DNA from: Leptospira chreensis
GTDB taxonomy: Bacteria; Spirochaetota; Leptospiria; Leptospirales; Leptospiraceae
Length of the DNA stretch: 64,000 bases
Reading direction: 5' to 3'
Assembly (NCBI RefSeq): GCF_016919165.1
Contig: NZ_JAFFPS010000023.1
Span: forward strand, 58,993-122,992
Part shown: in pieces, positions 60,292 through 64,000 of the stretch
How positions within the stretch are numbered: position 1 is the stretch's first letter
Layout: the number at the start of each line of letters is the position of its first letter
Program-made: the position numbers and the translations under genes
The notes under the pieces: generated by a model
Database searches by the model: none
Told to the model about the DNA's origin: nothing
The model's input: only the letters and a program-made list of their open reading frames with translations

Positions 60292-62352
60292 TTGGATATT
60301 CGACCGAAGGAAAACCTCTTTTTGGATATAAATGAATTTTATTTTTTAGCAAAACTTGCGACTCAGATTTGTGACTCAAAAATTTCACTGATTACTATCG
60401 TAGAAGGAAAGGATCAAAAACCAATTGCAGAATCTGGGATTGCACCAGATCAAATTCCCTCTCTAGTTTCTTTTGTTACCCAAATCATAGGGCCATCAAA
60501 AGAGATGGTGCAGATCGAGAACTACAATCACACACAGAACTCCAAACAAACTGCGAATTTTCTTAAGGAGTTTCCCACTCAGTTTTTGATTGGGATTCCT
60601 TTGGTTTCAGAGGATGGATCTATTTTGGGAGCAATTTTTGTTTTAGATGATAAACCAAAAACTTTAACTGCAAACCAATTGGAACTACTCCGAGAAATTT
60701 CAACTCGAGTGAAACATTTAATCCAACAAAAAACAAACGATACACAAACGAATGAATTAATTTTACAAAGTTCTAGTTCCGATGGAAAGTCCTTATCCTT
60801 GTTTGGAACAAAAGAAGCCATTGCTGAAATTCGAAAATTGGAAAAGGATCTTCGGGCCAGTGAAACTGCTTTTCGCGGGAACTTTGATAATGCTGCGGTG
60901 GGAATGGCCCTTATTGATGAAAATGGGAAATGGCTTAAGGTGAACAAAAGGGTTTGTGAAATTGTAGGATATGCTGAATCGGAACTCATGCAGTTAACCT
61001 TCCAAGACATCACTCACCCCGATGATTTGAATGCAGACTTAAGTTATTTAGAGGAACTTGTCGCTGATAAACGAAGGTTTTATCAAATGGAGAAAAGATA
61101 TTTTCACAAAAATGGAAACATCGTCTACATTATTTTGGCTGTATCGATGGTGAAAAATGAAGAAGGAAAAGTTCATTATTTTGTTTCTCAAATCATTGAC
61201 ATCACGGAATGGAAGTTAGTTGAACAAAAATTAAAACTAGCTTTAGCCAAAAACCAAGCCATTTTAGACGCCAGCACTTTGGTTGCCATTATTAGTACCG
61301 ATACAGAGGGAATGATTACTGAGTTTAATAATGGTGCCGAACGAATGTTTGGTTATTCTTCAGAGGAGTTAATCGGAAATTTTACACCTGAAATTTATCA
61401 TATCGAAAGTGAAATAGAAAATCGAGCTAAATTACTGATGAGTGAATACAATCAAATCATCGAAGGTTTTGATATTTTGGTTTACAATGCAAAAATTGGA
61501 AAACCAAATACTCTCGAATGGACATATAAAAGAAAAGATGGATCCACTTTTCCTGTACTTCTATCCATAACTGCTGTAAAACAAAATGAAAAGATATCTG
61601 GTTTTTTGGGTGTTGCTGTAGATATTTCTGAATTAAAAAAAGCAGAAGCAGAAATTCAGTCTTTACTCGATATTACAAATGAACAGAACCATCGACTGAA
61701 AAATTTTACCAATATTGTCTCTCATAATTTGCGATCTCATAGTTTTGGAATTAGTGGAATGATGGATATATTACAAAAAACATATCCTGATTATTTTCAA
61801 AATGAAATGATGTTATTGTTACTAGGAGCCACTGAAAATTTAAAACAAACCATCGAAGACCTTACCGCAGTGATTAAGGTCAATATGGCCCAAGAAAATT
61901 ATGAATCGATCGATATTGGTCAGGTAGTTCAGAAAAATATCGAAAGTTTAGCCTTACAAATTTTAGAATCAGATTTAAATATGGAAGTCAACTTACCATC
62001 CCCACTATTGGTTCGTGGAATTCCTGCCTATTTGGATAGCATAGTGCTGAATCTAATGACCAATGCAATTAAATACAAAGCGAAAGATCGAAATAGTTTT
62101 TTAAAGGTCTCGGGCTCACGCAAAAACAAATTTGTTGTGATTCAGTTTGAAGACAATGGCCAAGGGATCGATTTAAAGAAACACGGAGACAAACTTTTTG
62201 GAATGTATAAAACTTTTCATGAAAATAAAGAAGCAAGGGGAGTTGGATTATTCATTTCAAAAAACCAAATAGAAACGATGGGAGGAAAAATAGAAGTTGA
62301 AAGTAATGTAGGAACTGGTACAAAATTTACTGTATTTTTACCCTATGAATAA
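60292..62352 (+). CDS. GAF/PAS sensor histidine kinase
   Basis: A 686-residue soluble sensor; the start is TTG at 60292, since no ATG lies in frame before the conserved region. A GAF domain spans about 12-155 (EFYFLAKLATQICDSKISLITIVEG), then two PAS domains at about 190-310 (FDNAAVGMALIDENGKWLKVNKRVCEIVGY) and 320-450 (ILDASTLVAIISTDTEGMITEFNNGAERMFGYSSEEL), each with a PAC tail. The kinase core has the phosphorylatable histidine near residue 479 in NIVSHNLRSHSFG and an ATP-binding domain with NLMTNAIKYKA, FEDNGQGIDL and ARGVGLFISK. It overlaps the response regulator by 8 bases. Confidence 0.92.
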   Translation: MDIRPKENLFLDINEFYFLAKLATQICDSKISLITIVEGKDQKPIAESGIAPDQIPSLVSFVTQIIGPSKEMVQIENYNHTQNSKQTANFLKEFPTQFLIGIPLVSEDGSILGAIFVLDDKPKTLTANQLELLREISTRVKHLIQQKTNDTQTNELILQSSSSDGKSLSLFGTKEAIAEIRKLEKDLRASETAFRGNFDNAAVGMALIDENGKWLKVNKRVCEIVGYAESELMQLTFQDITHPDDLNADLSYLEELVADKRRFYQMEKRYFHKNGNIVYIILAVSMVKNEEGKVHYFVSQIIDITEWKLVEQKLKLALAKNQAILDASTLVAIISTDTEGMITEFNNGAERMFGYSSEELIGNFTPEIYHIESEIENRAKLLMSEYNQIIEGFDILVYNAKIGKPNTLEWTYKRKDGSTFPVLLSITAVKQNEKISGFLGVAVDISELKKAEAEIQSLLDITNEQNHRLKNFTNIVSHNLRSHSFGISGMMDILQKTYPDYFQNEMMLLLLGATENLKQTIEDLTAVIKVNMAQENYESIDIGQVVQKNIESLALQILESDLNMEVNLPSPLLVRGIPAYLDSIVLNLMTNAIKYKAKDRNSFLKVSGSRKNKFVVIQFEDNGQGIDLKKHGDKLFGMYKTFHENKEARGVGLFISKNQIETMGGKIEVESNVGTGTKFTVFLPYE

Positions 62353-62740
62353 AATTAACTTAGCCTGTGTTGTGGAAGATGACCCCGTTCACCTTTTTTT
62401 AATAAAACAAATTATTTCCCTTTCGGGACTCGTGAACCACACCTTGGTCTGTCAAAATGGAAAAGAGGCCTATGAAATGCTAGCCTCTCGGGTTTCTCTA
62501 GAAGAAAATTTACCGGAACTCATCCTTTTAGACTTAAATATGCCTGTATGGGACGGTTGGCAGTTTTTAGATGAATTTACTTCCATTTCGGTGTTTCAAA
62601 ATATCACAGTTTATATTGTCACAAGTTCTTCCAGCGAGGAAGATTTACGCAGAGCAGAGAAATACAATCTAAGTGGAAACTATATAGTGAAACCGATCAC
62701 TTTAGAAAAACTAAAAGAAATCATTTATCAAATGAACTAA
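62345..62740 (+). CDS. Single-domain response regulator (receiver only)
   Basis: A 131-residue receiver without an output domain, of the Rcp1/CheY-like type that often pairs with PAS/GAF or phytochrome-like kinases. VVEDDPVHLFLIKQII holds the acidic pair, LILLDLNMPVWDG the phosphorylated Asp63, VYIVTSSSSEED the conserved Ser/Thr, and YIVKPITLEKL the Lys. Coupled to the upstream kinase by overlapping genes, it likely passes the phosphoryl group to another kinase or protein instead of DNA. Confidence 0.9.
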   Translation: MNKINLACVVEDDPVHLFLIKQIISLSGLVNHTLVCQNGKEAYEMLASRVSLEENLPELILLDLNMPVWDGWQFLDEFTSISVFQNITVYIVTSSSSEEDLRRAEKYNLSGNYIVKPITLEKLKEIIYQMN

Positions 62741-62806
62741 ATTTTCTGGTTCGAATTTTTATGAGAGAATGTGATCTTTGAGCGAGTGGCGAACCGACGG
62801 TTCCTT

Positions 62807-63262
62807 CTACTTTGCCATTTTTAGAACAATTTCAAATTCTTTTTTAGTCACAGGTTGGATCGATAACCGAGATCCTTTTTGTGTCACAACCATCTTCTCT
62901 AGACCTTTCGTGTTTCGTAAAGTATCCAAAGGAATCAGGTCTTTAAACTTAGTATGGGGTTTTAAGTGCACTCCATACCATCTGGGCTCAGTACCTTTCA
63001 ATTTCGGATCAAAGTATTTGTGGTTGGGATCAAATTGGTAAGGATCCGGTGTTGCTTCTTTGGCAATTTCCGCAACGCCGATTATCCCTGGTGGATCGAG
63101 CCTACTATGATAAAATAGAACCAAGTCACCTAACTTAACTTCGTCGCGAAGATAGTTACGTGCTTGGTAGTTTCTTACCCCTTCCCAATAAGAGAGTTTT
63201 TCTCTAATTAGGTCGTCGATAGAGAACACATCTGGTTCTGTTTTAAAGAGCCAATACTTCAT
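62807..63262 (-). CDS. EVE-domain protein
   Basis: About 151 residues from ATG 63262 (a TTG codon sits just before). The EVE fold is clear: MKYWLFKTEPDVFSIDDLIREKLSYWEGVRNYQARNYLRDEVKLGDLVLFYHS (in parts), with the conserved WxGVRN and ARN...GD..FYHS blocks and PDPYQFDPNHKYFDPK. EVE domains are PUA-like and probably read modified bases in DNA or RNA. This is the short stand-alone type (YqfB-like length). It lies 6 bases downstream of ftsH on the same strand. Confidence 0.9.
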   Translation of the reverse strand: MKYWLFKTEPDVFSIDDLIREKLSYWEGVRNYQARNYLRDEVKLGDLVLFYHSRLDPPGIIGVAEIAKEATPDPYQFDPNHKYFDPKLKGTEPRWYGVHLKPHTKFKDLIPLDTLRNTKGLEKMVVTQKGSRLSIQPVTKKEFEIVLKMAK

Positions 63263-63271
63263 CAATACTTC

Positions 63272-64000
63272 TTATGAAGAGTATGCAGGTTTTGTTGCCG
63301 AAGCACCTTTGCCTTTTTTAGATCCTAATCCTGATTTGGAATCAGCGAATTTATCAAAGGAAGGTTGGACAATATCCATTAACTCTTGTGCATCGATTGT
63401 TTCTTTTGCAAGAAGTGCTTTCGCAATGGAATCCAATTTCTTTTGGTTCTTTTTCACCAAATCGCGACCTTTATCAAGGCATGTTTGGATGATGCGTTTG
63501 ACTTCTTGGTCAATCAATGCTGCAAATTCTTCAGAGTATGGTTTACTTGTATGACCGTAATCTCTTCCCATAAACGGAGAAGTTTCTCCCGATCCGTAAT
63601 GGATGGTTCCTAGTTTTTCAGACATACCCCATTCACAAACCATACGGCGTGCAATGTTGGTTGCTTGTTGGATATCGTTAGAAGAACCGTTAGACGGATC
63701 ACCAAAGATCAGTTCTTCGGCAATGTATCCACCCATAGACATAACAATCCTGTCCAAACAATAGTTTTTACGATAGGAATGTCTGTCTTCCACAGGAAGA
63801 GATTGGGTAAGACCAAGAGCTCTACCACGTGGAATGATGGTTACTTTATGAACAGGTTCGGTATACGGCAGTAAGGTGCCAAGAAGTGCGTGACCTGCTT
63901 CATGGTAAGCTGTCATTTCTTTCTCTTTGTCAGAGATAAACATAGACTTACGTTCAGGTCCCATCATAACTTTATCGCGTGCTTCTTCGAGTTCTTCTTG
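63272..64000 (-). CDS. ftsH: FtsH ATP-dependent zinc metalloprotease, C-terminal part
   Basis: The window ends inside this gene; 242 codons up to the stop are present and the frame continues past 64000. The protease active site is [35 protein letters not shown] (in parts), with the HEAGH zinc motif. Later helices RSFPVED-type and [23 protein letters not shown], and the C-terminal [21 protein letters not shown], follow the family. FtsH is a hexameric inner-membrane AAA+ protease that removes damaged membrane and regulatory proteins, including LpxC in many bacteria. The AAA+ domain and membrane anchors lie outside the window. Confidence 0.95.
   Translation of the reverse strand, partial: QEELEEARDKVMMGPERKSMFISDKEKEMTAYHEAGHALLGTLLPYTEPVHKVTIIPRGRALGLTQSLPVEDRHSYRKNYCLDRIVMSMGGYIAEELIFGDPSNGSSNDIQQATNIARRMVCEWGMSEKLGTIHYGSGETSPFMGRDYGHTSKPYSEEFAALIDQEVKRIIQTCLDKGRDLVKKNQKKLDSIAKALLAKETIDAQELMDIVQPSFDKFADSKSGLGSKKGKGASATKPAYSS

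Noticed and set aside
62785..62806. Palindrome GAACCGACGGTTC after the response regulator gene
   Set aside because: Arms are exact but separated by one base and no T-run follows, so it is not a clear terminator; it overlaps no promoter feature. Kept out of the feature list for lack of support.
1..64000. CRISPR arrays, rRNA, tRNA, prophage or replication origin
   Set aside because: No regularly spaced direct repeats, no recognisable RNA genes, no phage structural genes and no DnaA-box cluster were seen on reading both strands. Absence is by eye only.

Overview
The window looks like chromosome from a Leptospira species, more likely from the saprophytic (L. biflexa-like) side of the genus. I base this on moderate G+C, a spirochaete-type flagellar block (flbD-motA-motB-fliL), a radical-SAM protein of the kind named 'spiro-SPASM', an MBOAT acyltransferase beside a DUF1574-like protein, and many small lipoproteins with loose spirochaetal lipoboxes (cysteine after S, H or N). 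Species-level assignment is inference; no rRNA or tRNA is present.

Layout. 1-1.1 kb: the 3' end of gmd and a decayed adenylate cyclase. 1.1-6.3 kb: a minus-strand run of rnd, a CoA-type Nudix hydrolase, a VWA protein, a TPR protein, a two-domain cyclic-nucleotide-binding protein and a STAS protein. 6.3-8.8 kb: purF-queD-queC. 8.9-15.2 kb: cell-envelope genes (SBBP-repeat lipoprotein, SGNH protein, MBOAT acyltransferase, DUF1574-like protein, large acidic/glycine-rich lipoprotein). 15.7-18.1 kb: the membrane subunits of NAD(P) transhydrogenase plus a NarL-type regulator, behind a 437-bp leader that looks structured. 18.1-24.6 kb: a tightly overlapping minus-strand operon of aspartate kinase, a SurA-like foldase, a spiro-SPASM radical SAM protein, an SpsF/SpsG-like fusion and a TPR protein. 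24.6-28.8 kb: desaturase, small lipoproteins, MDR oxidoreductase, MCE protein. 28.8-33.0 kb: glycosyltransferase, then flbD (CTG start, easily missed), motA, motB, fliL and kdsB, closed by a clear terminator. 33.0-39.9 kb: a CPA2 antiporter and a type-I-secretion-like operon whose ABC protein has lost its recognisable ATPase residues.

40.5-45.4 kb is an accessory island. It holds small single-function genes (DUF1801, an AAC(3)-I-like acetyltransferase, a second GNAT, GFA, ArsR plus AHSA1, a nucleotidyltransferase), several followed by related imperfect palindromes, together with a broken IS481-type transposase and a candidate Flavo-1-like RNA. It resembles an array of captured gene cassettes, but no integrase is in the window.

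45.4-64 kb returns to core genes: ligA-M23 peptidase, SanA-like protein, YceI, a C-terminal J-domain protein, an AidB-like acyl-CoA dehydrogenase with two transporters and a hotdog protein, a GpsA-PlsB fusion coupling glycerol-3-phosphate synthesis to its acylation, a DASS transporter, two lipoproteins, a PAS/GAF histidine kinase with a single-domain response regulator, an EVE protein and the 3' end of ftsH.

The main candidates for follow-up are the degenerate ABC secretion operon, the cassette-like array with its palindromes, the spiro-SPASM/SpsF-SpsG operon and the GpsA-PlsB fusion. All calls are from reading the sequence; no database search was run.
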